Positions 39,469 through 47,176 of a stretch of DNA of 64,000 bases are shown piece by piece; the first letter of the stretch is position 1; every line of letters begins with the position of its first letter. The position numbers were made by a program, and so were the translations under genes. The notes under the pieces were generated by a model. The model worked only from the letters and a program-made list of their open reading frames with translations. It was not told where the DNA came from and did not search any database. The DNA comes from Planomonospora_B alba (lineage in GTDB: Bacteria > Actinomycetota > Actinomycetes > Streptosporangiales > Streptosporangiaceae). The DNA lies in contig NZ_BAAAUT010000022.1 in NCBI RefSeq assembly GCF_039534085.1, positions 1 through 64,000 on the forward strand, given 5' to 3'.

Positions 39469-40398
39469 GTGACGGAGCAGGGATGGACGCGCCGCCGCTT
39501 CCTGCGGCGCTCAGGACTGGCCGCGGCGGCGCTCGCCGCCGGGTCCGCCCCGGTCGCGGCGTGCACCCGCGTCGACGCCCCAGGCGCCCCCGGGCAGGAC
39601 GCCGCGGACCCGCTCGCCCGGTACCGGGAGGCGGGCGTGATCAGAGTCGGCGTCGCCAACGAGCAGCCGTACGGCTTCCGCGACGGCGACGGCCGGCTGA
39701 CCGGGGAGGCCCCCGAGGTCGCCCGCGCGGTCTTCAGGGCGCTCGGCGTCGGCGGACTGGAGGCGCAGATCGTCGACTCCTTCGGCTCGCTGATCCCCGG
39801 CCTGCAGTCCCAGCAGTACGACGTCATCGCCGCCGGCATGTTCATCACCCCGGAGCGCTGCCGGCAGGTCGCCTTCTCGCACCCCGACTACGTGGCGGCC
39901 GAGGCGTTCCTCGTCCCCCGGGGCAATCCCAGACGGATCCGGCGCTTCCCCGACGTCGCCGCGAGCGGCGCGCGGCTCGGCGTGCTCGAAGGCGCCGTGG
40001 AGAAGGGCTACGCCGAGGCGAGCGGGGTGAGCGGGGAGAAGATCACCGTCTTCCCCGACCAGAACGCGGCCTTCAACGGCATCCTCGCCGGCCGGGTGGA
40101 CGCCGTCGCGCTGACCGCGGTCTCGCTGCGCTGGACGCTGCGGCAGCAGTACGCCGGCGAGCCGCTGGAGGCGACCGAGTCCTTCGTGCCGGTCATCGGC
40201 GGCAAGGAGCGGCTCGGCGCCGGCGGGTACGGCTTCCGCAGGCAGGACACCGCGCTGCGCGACGCCTTCAACGCGCAGCTGAGGAGACTGCAGGACGCGG
40301 GAGGGGTGCTGCCGCTCATCGAGCGGTTCGGCTTCACCCGCACCGAGGTCGAACGGGCCCGCGGGCTGACCGCCGACCGGCTCTGCGCGGCCTCCTGA
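39469..40398 (+). CDS. ehuB: Ectoine/hydroxyectoine-type ABC transporter binding protein
   Basis: 309 aa. The N-terminus WTRRRFLRRSGLAAAALAAGS is a twin-arginine signal; it ends in PVAAC, a plausible lipobox, so the protein would be a Tat-exported lipoprotein. The body is a family-3 solute-binding protein: VIRVGVANEQPYGFRDGDGRLTGEAPEVARAVFRALGV, SFGSLIPGLQSQQYDVIAAGMFITPERC and FPDQNAAFNGILAGRVDAVALTA, which closely follow EhuB. It captures ectoine and hydroxyectoine outside the membrane. Followed by ehuC, D and A. Confidence 0.9.
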   Translation: MTEQGWTRRRFLRRSGLAAAALAAGSAPVAACTRVDAPGAPGQDAADPLARYREAGVIRVGVANEQPYGFRDGDGRLTGEAPEVARAVFRALGVGGLEAQIVDSFGSLIPGLQSQQYDVIAAGMFITPERCRQVAFSHPDYVAAEAFLVPRGNPRRIRRFPDVAASGARLGVLEGAVEKGYAEASGVSGEKITVFPDQNAAFNGILAGRVDAVALTAVSLRWTLRQQYAGEPLEATESFVPVIGGKERLGAGGYGFRRQDTALRDAFNAQLRRLQDAGGVLPLIERFGFTRTEVERARGLTADRLCAAS

Positions 40399-40410
40399 CC
40401 GGCCGCGACG

Positions 40411-41166
40411 GTGATCACGATGACGATCGGTCCCTGCAGCGGCGACCTGCCCGGCACTCTGGGCGAGGCGATGCCCTTCCTGTGCGAGGGAGCGGCGGTC
40501 ACCCTCGCCGCCGCCGGCGGCGGCTCCCTGCTGGCGGTCGCCATCGCCCTGCCCGTGGGGCTGGCGGCCGTCTCCGGCCGCCGTGCCGTCCGGGCGGCCG
40601 CCCGCGCCTACCTGGAGTTCTTCCGCGGCACCTCGGTCCTGGTGCAGCTGTTCTGGATCTACTACGCCATGCCCCTGCTCACCGGCTACCAGCTGGAGAA
40701 GACCTTCGCCGGCGTCCTGGCGCTCGGCCTCAACCTCGGCGCCTACGGCTCGGAGGTGGTGCGCGGCGCGCTGCGCTCGGTGCCCCGCGGCCAGTGGGAG
40801 GCGGCGGTCGCGCTGAACCTGTCCCCCTACCGGCGCATGCGCCACGTCATCCTGCCGCAGGCGTTCGTCGCCATGATCCCCCCGATGAACAACCTGCTCA
40901 TCGAGCTGCTCAAGGCGACGTCGCTGCTGTCGGTCATCACCGTGGCCGACCTGACCTACCAGGGCCGGCTCCTGGTGAACTCCGGCAGCGACCAGGCGGC
41001 CGTGTTCGCCCTCCTCCTGGTGGTCTACTTCCTGTTCGCCTACGCGATCACGCTGGCCATGCGGGCCGTCGAGCGCAGGGCCGGGCGCCTGGTCGGCCGC
41101 GGCGGCCCCCCGCGCAGGCGTCCGCCCCCGCTCCCCGCACCGCCCTCCACCGCGGGGGAGGCGTGA
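40411..41166 (+). CDS. ehuC: Ectoine-type ABC transporter permease 1
   Basis: 251 aa from GTG 40411 (ATG 40420 possible). A polar-amino-acid-type permease: FFRGTSVLVQLFWIYYAMPLL, then the EAA loop GQWEAAVALNLSPYRRMRHVILPQAFVAMIPP. Five or six helices. A Pro/Arg-rich cytoplasmic tail (GGPPRRRPPPLPAPPS) ends it. The stop TGA overlaps the next start (TGATG), typical of tightly packed transporter operons. Confidence 0.9.
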   Translation: MITMTIGPCSGDLPGTLGEAMPFLCEGAAVTLAAAGGGSLLAVAIALPVGLAAVSGRRAVRAAARAYLEFFRGTSVLVQLFWIYYAMPLLTGYQLEKTFAGVLALGLNLGAYGSEVVRGALRSVPRGQWEAAVALNLSPYRRMRHVILPQAFVAMIPPMNNLLIELLKATSLLSVITVADLTYQGRLLVNSGSDQAAVFALLLVVYFLFAYAITLAMRAVERRAGRLVGRGGPPRRRPPPLPAPPSTAGEA

Positions 41167-41819
41167 TGGGCTGGGACTGGCGGTGGACGCTCCAGATCCT
41201 TCCCGAGCTGCTCACCCGGGGGCTGCTGGTCACCGTCCAGGCGACGCTGGGCGGCGCGGTGCTGGCGTTCGCCCTCGGCCTCCTGCTCGCGCTGCTGCGC
41301 CGCTCGCGCCGGCCGTTCCTCAGCCGCCCGGCGGGCGCCGCCGTGGAGTTCGTCCGCAGCACCCCGCTGCTGGTGCAGCTGTTCGTCCTCTACTACGTGC
41401 TGCCCGGGTTCGGCGTCACGATGAGCGCCCTGGCGACGGGGATCATCGGGCTGGGCGTGCACTACGCGGCCTACACCTCCGAGGTGTACCGGGCCGGCAT
41501 CGACGGGGTGCCGCGGGGCCAGTGGGAGGCGGCCGTCGCCCTCGACCTGCCCCGCCACCGGACCTGGACCGACGTGGTGCTGCCGCAGGCCGTGCGCCGC
41601 ACGCTGCCGGCCCTGGGCAACTACCTGGTGGCGATCTTCAAGGAGTCGCCCCAGCTGTCCGTCATCACCGTCGTCGACGTGGTGGGGCTCGCCCGCGAGC
41701 TGGGCGCCGAGCGCTTCCGCTACCTGGAGCCGCTGACCGTCGCCGGCCTGTTCTTCCTGCTCGTGTCGGTCCCGGCGTCGATCCTCGTCCGCCGTCTGGA
41801 GCGCCGCCTTGGCAGCTGA
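41166..41819 (+). CDS. ehuD: Ectoine-type ABC transporter permease 2
   Basis: 217 aa from ATG 41166, overlapping ehuC by one base. Same permease family: VEFVRSTPLLVQLFVLYYVLPGFGV, and the EAA loop GQWEAAVALDLPRHRTWTDVVLPQAVRRTLPALGNYL. About five helices. With EhuC it forms the membrane channel. The downstream ATPase gene starts 11 bp inside it. Confidence 0.9.
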   Translation: MGWDWRWTLQILPELLTRGLLVTVQATLGGAVLAFALGLLLALLRRSRRPFLSRPAGAAVEFVRSTPLLVQLFVLYYVLPGFGVTMSALATGIIGLGVHYAAYTSEVYRAGIDGVPRGQWEAAVALDLPRHRTWTDVVLPQAVRRTLPALGNYLVAIFKESPQLSVITVVDVVGLARELGAERFRYLEPLTVAGLFFLLVSVPASILVRRLERRLGS

Positions 41820-42603
41820 GATCTCTGCCGGCTCCCCGCCGATGGTCCGCTTCGAGCGGGTCGTCAAGCGCTTCGGCGACCTGGAGGTCCTGCGCGGGCT
41901 GGACTTCGAGGTCCGGCGCGGTGAGCGCGTCACGCTGATCGGGCCGAGCGGCTCGGGCAAGACCACGATCCTGCGCCTGCTGATGACGCTGGAGCGGGTC
42001 ACCTCGGGCACGATCGAGGTCGACGGCGAGTGCCTGTCCCACGTCCGGCGCAGGGGCAGGCTGGTGCCCGCCGACGAGCGGCACCTGCGCCGGATCCGCA
42101 GGAAGATCGGCATGGTGTTCCAGCAGTTCAACCTGTTCGCGAACATGAACGTGCTGCGCAACCTCACCGAGGCACCCGTGCGGGCCCTGGGGCTCCCCCG
42201 CGAGCAGGCGGAGGCGAGGGCGCGCGAGCTCCTGGAGATGGTCGGCCTGGCCGACAAGGCGCTGGAGCACCCGTCCCGGCTCTCCGGAGGGCAGCAGCAG
42301 CGGGTCGCCATCGCGCGGGCGCTCGCGATGGAACCGGAGGTGCTGCTGCTCGACGAGGTCACCTCCGCACTCGACCCGGAACTCGTCGCGGGTGTGCTGG
42401 ACCTGCTGCGCGACATCGCCCGCAGCGGCGACCTGACCGTGCTCTGCGTCACCCACGAGATGCGCTTCGCCAGGGACGTCTCCCACCGGGTCCTGATGTT
42501 CGACCACGGGCGGATCATCGAGGACGGCCCTCCCGAGCAGATCTTCAGCGATCCCGCGCATCCGCGCACCCGGGCGTTCCTGCAGGCGGTCCTGGACGCC
42601 TGA
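41809..42603 (+). CDS. ehuA: Ectoine-type ABC transporter ATP-binding subunit
   Basis: 264 aa from TTG 41809, or 253 aa from ATG 41842; the TTG frame overlaps ehuD. Walker A is GPSGSGKTT, the Q-loop is in MVFQQFNLF, the signature is LSGGQQQRVAIARAL, Walker B VLLLDEVTSALDPEL and the switch His is in CVTHEMRFA. The AMTSALDP-like text and length fit polar amino-acid/ectoine ATPases (GlnQ/EhuA). It powers EhuCD. Last gene of the ect-ehu run; no clear terminator hairpin is seen before the converging gene. Confidence 0.92.
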   Translation: MAAEISAGSPPMVRFERVVKRFGDLEVLRGLDFEVRRGERVTLIGPSGSGKTTILRLLMTLERVTSGTIEVDGECLSHVRRRGRLVPADERHLRRIRRKIGMVFQQFNLFANMNVLRNLTEAPVRALGLPREQAEARARELLEMVGLADKALEHPSRLSGGQQQRVAIARALAMEPEVLLLDEVTSALDPELVAGVLDLLRDIARSGDLTVLCVTHEMRFARDVSHRVLMFDHGRIIEDGPPEQIFSDPAHPRTRAFLQAVLDA

Positions 42604-42721
42604 GCCGCCGTGCGCCCCTGTTCGGGCGGGGCCGCAGGCGCGGCTCCTCACGGCGGTGCCCGCCGCGGCCGGGCGCATCGGGCACGCGCGGGGCAGACCG
42701 CCCGCCGGGAAGCCGTGGCCG

Positions 42722-43717
42722 TCACGCGGGACCGCCCTCCCCCGCCTCTCCGAGATGGAGGCCGAACCCGCCGGCGGCGAGTTCGGTCAGGAAGGCGACC
42801 GGGTCCACCAGCTGCTCGATGTGCCGCACACCCGGCGGCAGAGCGGGCAGGCGGCGGACGAGCAGCGCGGCGGCGCGCCCGGTGGCGCGGCTCTGCCGCC
42901 GCCCGCTGAAGGCGGCCTGCGCGGTGCCGGAGCGGACGGTCACGGCGAACCCGTCACCGCCGGGACGGATCCCGCCCAGCGCGCGCAGCAGCAGGCCGCG
43001 GACCGCGGGGCGGCGCAGCAGGCCCGCGACGGCGGGCCGGCCGGCCGCGGCGAGCAGGCCCGTGGCCAGGCGGGAGTCCAGGCACAGTCCTGTGCGCACC
43101 GAGGCCGCGCCGAGGGTGCCGGGCAGCGTGTACTGGTCGGAGAAGGGGAAGCGGTGGACGGTGCGCTCGCCGTACGGCGGTGGGAAGCGCATCGTCCACG
43201 AGCCGCCGAGCCCGCCCAGCCCGTCCAGGGTCCAGGCGAGCGCCGCCGGGCCGTGCCGCTCCCCCGAGCCGAGCAGCACGCCGATGCGCAGGTCCCGGGC
43301 CGGTGAGCGCTCGGCGCAGATGCGCGCCAGCAGGTTGGTGACGCCGGGCACGAGGCCGACGCTGAGGACGGCCGTCGCGCCGCGTTCCACCGCCAGGCCG
43401 TCGAGTTCACGGATCGCGGCGAGCACGTGGCGGGAGGCGGAGACGTCCACGTAGCCGATGCCGCGTTCCAGGCAGGCGCGGGCGACCCGCGCGTCGCCGG
43501 TCTCGGCGCACATGAGCACGGCGCCGACCCCCTCCAGCGCCCCGGCCAGGCCGGCGGGATCGGTGGCGTCCACCCGCATCGCGACGGCCCCCGGGACCGG
43601 GCGGGCCCGGTCCGGGTCACGGCCGGCCACGATCACCGTCGCGTCCGCGGTGAGCGCGGCCGCCGCCTCGCGGCCGACCGCGCCGTATCCGCCGAGGATG
43701 AGGACCGTGTCCGTCAC
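42722..43717 (-). CDS. Saccharopine-dehydrogenase-like NAD(P)-binding protein
   Basis: 331 aa from GTG 43717, which overlaps the MFS stop (GTGA). VLILGGYGAVGREAAAALTADATVIVAGRDPDRA is the Rossmann loop (G-G-Y-G-A-V-G). GVGAVLMCAETGDARVARACLERGIGYVDVSASRHV and VLSVGLVPGVTNLLARICAE are typical of the saccharopine-dehydrogenase-like family (often annotated trans-acting enoyl reductase or homospermidine-synthase-like). The actual reaction is unknown. Coupling to an exporter and TetR control suggests that it modifies or detoxifies the compound exported. Confidence 0.82.
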   Translation of the reverse strand: MTDTVLILGGYGAVGREAAAALTADATVIVAGRDPDRARPVPGAVAMRVDATDPAGLAGALEGVGAVLMCAETGDARVARACLERGIGYVDVSASRHVLAAIRELDGLAVERGATAVLSVGLVPGVTNLLARICAERSPARDLRIGVLLGSGERHGPAALAWTLDGLGGLGGSWTMRFPPPYGERTVHRFPFSDQYTLPGTLGAASVRTGLCLDSRLATGLLAAAGRPAVAGLLRRPAVRGLLLRALGGIRPGGDGFAVTVRSGTAQAAFSGRRQSRATGRAAALLVRRLPALPPGVRHIEQLVDPVAFLTELAAGGFGLHLGEAGEGGPA

Positions 43718-45159
43718 CGGGGGGCTCCTCGCTCCGGTGCGGGGGCGGCGGCGGTGCCCGCCGGCCGGCGGGCGGAGGACATGGCCAGGGCGCAGACGAC
43801 CCCCAGGACGGCGAGGCCGGCCGCGACGGCGAACCCGATCCGCAGTCCGCCGGCGGTGTCCCCGTGGGAGGCGGTCCACGCGGCCGAGAGCAGGAGCACG
43901 CCGGTGACGCCGAGCGCGGCGCCGAGCCGCTGGGCGGTGTTGAGCAGCCCGGAGGCGGCCCCCTTCTGCTCCTCGGGCGCGGCCCGTACGGCCGAGGCGG
44001 TGGAGCCGACGAACACCGCCGGAAGCCCGGCCGCGAACACCAGGCCGGGCGGCAGCACGGCGGTGAGGAACCCCGCGCCCGGACGCAGCAGGACCGCGTA
44101 TCCGGTCAGGCCGAGCGCGAGCAGGCCCATGCCGGCGGCCAGGACGGCGCGCATCCCGAAGCGCCCCGCCGCCCAGGGCACCACGGTGCGGGCGGTCACC
44201 ATGTTGACCGCCGCGATGGGCAGGACGGCGAACCCGGCGGCGAGCGCGGAGTAGCCCAGCACGTCCTGCAGCATCAGCGACAGCAGCACGAACGCCGGCA
44301 CGTGGGAGGCGCCCACCAGGGCGTTGGCCACGGTGCCCGCGCGCATCTCCCGCTGCCGGAGCAGGGCGGGGGGCAGGATCGGCTGCGGGTGGCGGGGCTG
44401 GCGGGCCCAGAAGGCGACCGCCAGCGCCGCGCCGGTCACGGCCGCCGTGACGGTGGGCGCGTCCCAGCCCCGGACGGGGAGCTCGGAGGCGACGAGCACC
44501 ACGGCGAGCAGGCTCCCGGTGCCGGTGAGCGCGCCGGCCACGTCCAGGTGCGGTCCGGCGGCGCGGGGGCGCCCGGCTCCGGGACGGTCCGGGGGCAGCA
44601 GGCGCGGGGTCGCGGCGAGCGCCGCCAGGCCGATGGGCACGTTGATCAGGAAGATCCACGGCCAGCCGGCCGTCTCGGTGAGGATTCCGCCCAGCGCCAC
44701 GCCGGAGCCGGCGCCCGCGGCCGCCATGGCGCTCCACACGCCGAAAGCGCGGCGGTAGGCGGCGGGCTCGGTGAAGACCGTCGCCAGCAGCGCCAGCTCG
44801 GCCGGGACCACGAGCGCCGCGCCGACGCCCTGCACCGCCCGGCCCGCCAGCAGCGTGGCCGCGTCGGGGGCCAGTCCGCACAGCAGCGATCCCGCGGTGA
44901 ACAGCGCGATGCCGGTCTGGAACATCCGGCGCCGCCCGAACACGTCCGCCGCCCGCCCGCCGACCAGTTGGAAGCCGCCGAACGTCAGCTGGTAGGCGTT
45001 GACCACCCAGGCCAGGCCCGCGCCGGTCAGTGACAGGGACGCGCTCATCGCGGGGAGCGCGACGTTGACGATCGACACCTCGAGGAACACCACGAGCTCG
45101 ACCGAGGTGAGCAGGAGCAGGACCGCGAAGCCTCGCGGTCCCCATGTTTTTGTAGTCAC
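43714..45159 (-). CDS. MFS drug exporter, DHA2 type, under TetR control
   Basis: 481 aa from GTG 45159. About 13-14 helices. Motif A region GGRAADVFGRRRMF, motif C region GAGSGVALGGILTETAGWPWIFLINVPIG, and VSIVNVALPAMSASLSLTGAGLAWVVNAYQLTFGGFQLVGGRAADVFGRRR-type N-terminus (Arg-rich loop) mark it as an EmrB/QacA antiporter. The operator of the divergent TetR gene covers its first codon, so the repressor would block initiation. It is coupled to the dehydrogenase-like gene downstream. Confidence 0.9.
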   Translation of the reverse strand: MTTKTWGPRGFAVLLLLTSVELVVFLEVSIVNVALPAMSASLSLTGAGLAWVVNAYQLTFGGFQLVGGRAADVFGRRRMFQTGIALFTAGSLLCGLAPDAATLLAGRAVQGVGAALVVPAELALLATVFTEPAAYRRAFGVWSAMAAAGAGSGVALGGILTETAGWPWIFLINVPIGLAALAATPRLLPPDRPGAGRPRAAGPHLDVAGALTGTGSLLAVVLVASELPVRGWDAPTVTAAVTGAALAVAFWARQPRHPQPILPPALLRQREMRAGTVANALVGASHVPAFVLLSLMLQDVLGYSALAAGFAVLPIAAVNMVTARTVVPWAAGRFGMRAVLAAGMGLLALGLTGYAVLLRPGAGFLTAVLPPGLVFAAGLPAVFVGSTASAVRAAPEEQKGAASGLLNTAQRLGAALGVTGVLLLSAAWTASHGDTAGGLRIGFAVAAGLAVLGVVCALAMSSARRPAGTAAAPAPERGAPR

Positions 45160-45182
45160 ACTCTAAGAATGTTTTTAGAGTG
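45159..45182. promoter_or_regulatory. TetR-type operator between MFS and TetR genes
   Basis: CACTCTAA (45159-45166) and TTAGAGTG (45175-45182) are perfect arms; extended inward the match is 10 of 11 per half (CACTCTAAGAA against TTTTTAGAGTG). A rightward TATAGT (45187-45192) ends seven bases before the TetR GTG at 45199, so that message looks leaderless, and the operator sits between the two start codons. Confidence 0.8.
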
Positions 45183-45198
45183 CTGCTATAGTCAAGTC

Positions 45199-45915
45199 GT
45201 GAGCGAGACACCACGAGGCACGACCACCCGAGGCTCCGGGAGAGAGGACGGGCGGAGCGCACGGGCCCGCGCCACCCGCGCCCGCATCGTCGCGGCGGCG
45301 ACCGGGCTGTTCACCACGGCCGGCTACACCGCGACGAGCATCACCGCCATCGCGGCCGAGGCAGGGGTGAGCGAGCAGACCGTCTACTACGCCTTCGGCA
45401 CCAAGCGGGCCGTCCTCGCCACCGCTCTCGACCTGGCCGTCGCGGGAGACGACGAACCCGTCCCCACCCTGGAGCGCCCCTGGGTCCGCGACGCGCTCGC
45501 CGACCCCGATCCGCTCGGGCAGATACGCCGCCAGGTGGCCGGCGCCGGGGACATCTACCTGCGCGCCGCACCGCTCCTCGACGTCGTGCGCAGCGCCGCC
45601 ACGACCGACCCCGACCTGGCCGGCGTCTGGGCCGTCAACGTCCGGCAGCGGCTGACCGTGATGCGCGTCTTCATGGACGCCCTCGCCCGCAAGACCCCCC
45701 TGCGCGACGGTCTCGACACCGACACCGCCTCCGACATCGCCCTGGCGGTCCTGTCGCCGGAGACCTACAACCTGCTGGTGGGCGAGCGGGGATGGGAGCA
45801 CGCACGCTGGCAGGCGTGGGCCGCCGACGCGCTCGGCCGCCTGCTCACCACGCTGCCGTCCGCGGCGGCCCCCGACCCCGCGCCGGACCGCGACCCGCTC
45901 CCCGGGCGGGGGTGA
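45199..45915 (+). CDS. TetR-family transcriptional repressor
   Basis: 238 aa from GTG 45199. The HTH is ARATRARIVAAATGLFTTAGYTATSITAIAAEAGVSEQTVYYAFGTKRAVLATALDLA, which is textbook TetR (A-G-V-S-x-x-T-V-Y-Y-x-F). The C-terminal ligand domain is helical with LDVVRSAATTDPDLAGVWAVNVRQRL. It should bind the adjacent perfect operator and respond to the drug or metabolite exported by the MFS protein. Message predicted leaderless. Confidence 0.93.
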   Translation: MSETPRGTTTRGSGREDGRSARARATRARIVAAATGLFTTAGYTATSITAIAAEAGVSEQTVYYAFGTKRAVLATALDLAVAGDDEPVPTLERPWVRDALADPDPLGQIRRQVAGAGDIYLRAAPLLDVVRSAATTDPDLAGVWAVNVRQRLTVMRVFMDALARKTPLRDGLDTDTASDIALAVLSPETYNLLVGERGWEHARWQAWAADALGRLLTTLPSAAAPDPAPDRDPLPGRG

Positions 45916-45933
45916 ACCCGCCCCGCGTGCCGG

Positions 45934-46818
45934 TCAGCCGGGGGCGCGGGCCGCGCCCCCGGCCGCGAGCAGTGCTCCGGCCAGGACCCCGGGGTCGGCC
46001 GTGGACGGCCAGTCGCTCACCTGGCCGTCACCCACCTCGATGACCCGCCAGGCCCCGTCGGCCCGCCGTACGAGGTCGGTCGTGACGAACCGGGCGCCGA
46101 GGCGCCGGACCGCCTCGCGCACGTCGCCCAGGATCTCGGGCCGCTCGACGGCGTCACCGGGACTGTCGGGATGCGGCCCGGCGAACACCGCCTCCCCGTC
46201 CAGCCACCACACCCGCACCTGCGCCCCGGTGAAGTGCTCGAACCCCCGGATCACCAGACCGCCGGTCAGGTCCTCGCCCTGCAACTCGACGAACCGCGCG
46301 GCGACCCGCTCCAGCGCGTCCAGATCGGGCGCGTAACACGCCTGCAGCCACTCGTGCTTGCGCGACTTGACGTAGTCCTTGACCACGAAGCCCGTCTCCC
46401 CCAGCCCGCCCGCCAGCCGGGCCAGCCGCCGCCCGCCCGGCGCACGCCCGCCCGGCGCCATCGGCACCACGGCCGTGCGCGGCGTCAGGTCCTCGAAGCA
46501 GCGCAGCCAGCCGGGCAGCTCATGGGCACGGCGGTAGGCGCCGGCGTCGGTGAGCAGGCGGCAGCCCCTCGCCCGCAGCGCCTCCTCAAGCGCCGCGTAC
46601 TGCCCGGAGCGGAGCATCCAGCCGCGGTACCAGACCGGGCCGAACCCGTCCGGCACCCGCGCCACCGCCTCCCCGGTCCGGCCCGCCGTCAGCGCGTCGT
46701 GGTCGACCAGCGCCACCCGCCCGTCCCCGTCCCGTACGGCCAGCGCCTCCGGCCCGAAGTGCGGATCGACCCGCCGGGGCCGGAGCGGGTCGGCGCAGAA
46801 CAGGAAGCCCACGGTCAC
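45934..46818 (-). CDS. ATP-grasp domain protein (DUF4343/R2K-like)
   Basis: 294 aa. FLFCADPLRPRRVDPHFGPEALAVRDGDGRVALVDHDAL opens a pre-ATP-grasp domain, RGWMLRSGQYAALEEALRARGCRLLTDAGAYRRAHELPGWL follows, and the ATP-grasp core is GETGFVVKDYVKSRKHEW (Lys in V-K-D-Y) with the metal loop VIEVGDGQVSDWP near the end. R2K-type ATP-grasp enzymes are predicted peptide-bond or amide ligases in conflict and peptide-modification systems. No substrate peptide or partner gene is obvious, and it converges on the TetR gene with a 17-bp gap. The 358 bp to the next gene (46819-47176) show nothing recognisable. Confidence 0.72.
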   Translation of the reverse strand: MTVGFLFCADPLRPRRVDPHFGPEALAVRDGDGRVALVDHDALTAGRTGEAVARVPDGFGPVWYRGWMLRSGQYAALEEALRARGCRLLTDAGAYRRAHELPGWLRCFEDLTPRTAVVPMAPGGRAPGGRRLARLAGGLGETGFVVKDYVKSRKHEWLQACYAPDLDALERVAARFVELQGEDLTGGLVIRGFEHFTGAQVRVWWLDGEAVFAGPHPDSPGDAVERPEILGDVREAVRRLGARFVTTDLVRRADGAWRVIEVGDGQVSDWPSTADPGVLAGALLAAGGAARAPG

Positions 46819-47176
46819 ACCCCCTGAGGATACGGACCGTCCGCACCGGTCTCACGTGGATATCCGGCCACCTCGCACGCCCCGGTCCCGGCGCCCGGAG
46901 ACCACCGGGACCGACCGCGGCGGTGACCGGACGCCGTCTGGGAGGGAACGAGCCGGCCTGTGGCGGCCACGACGTCGCGTGCACGTCGACGACCACGCGG
47001 CCGCCGGCCGGGATCCGAACCGCCCGGGCCGGCGCCGGTGCGGCCGAGGTCCGCGCCATCCGGGTGCCGCGGCCGGGGTGGGCGTCCAGCCGACCGCCGA
47101 TCCCGCGGCCGCGGAGGCGGTCCCGGGCCGTCCCGTCGGCGGCGGAGCGGAGCGGGCCCTCCCGGCTTCTCCGCGG

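Noticed and set aside
42722..45262. One long fusion protein across the dehydrogenase-like and MFS genes
   Set aside because: The upstream part of that frame is a shadow of the MFS gene in another frame; the GTGA overlap shows two separate genes.
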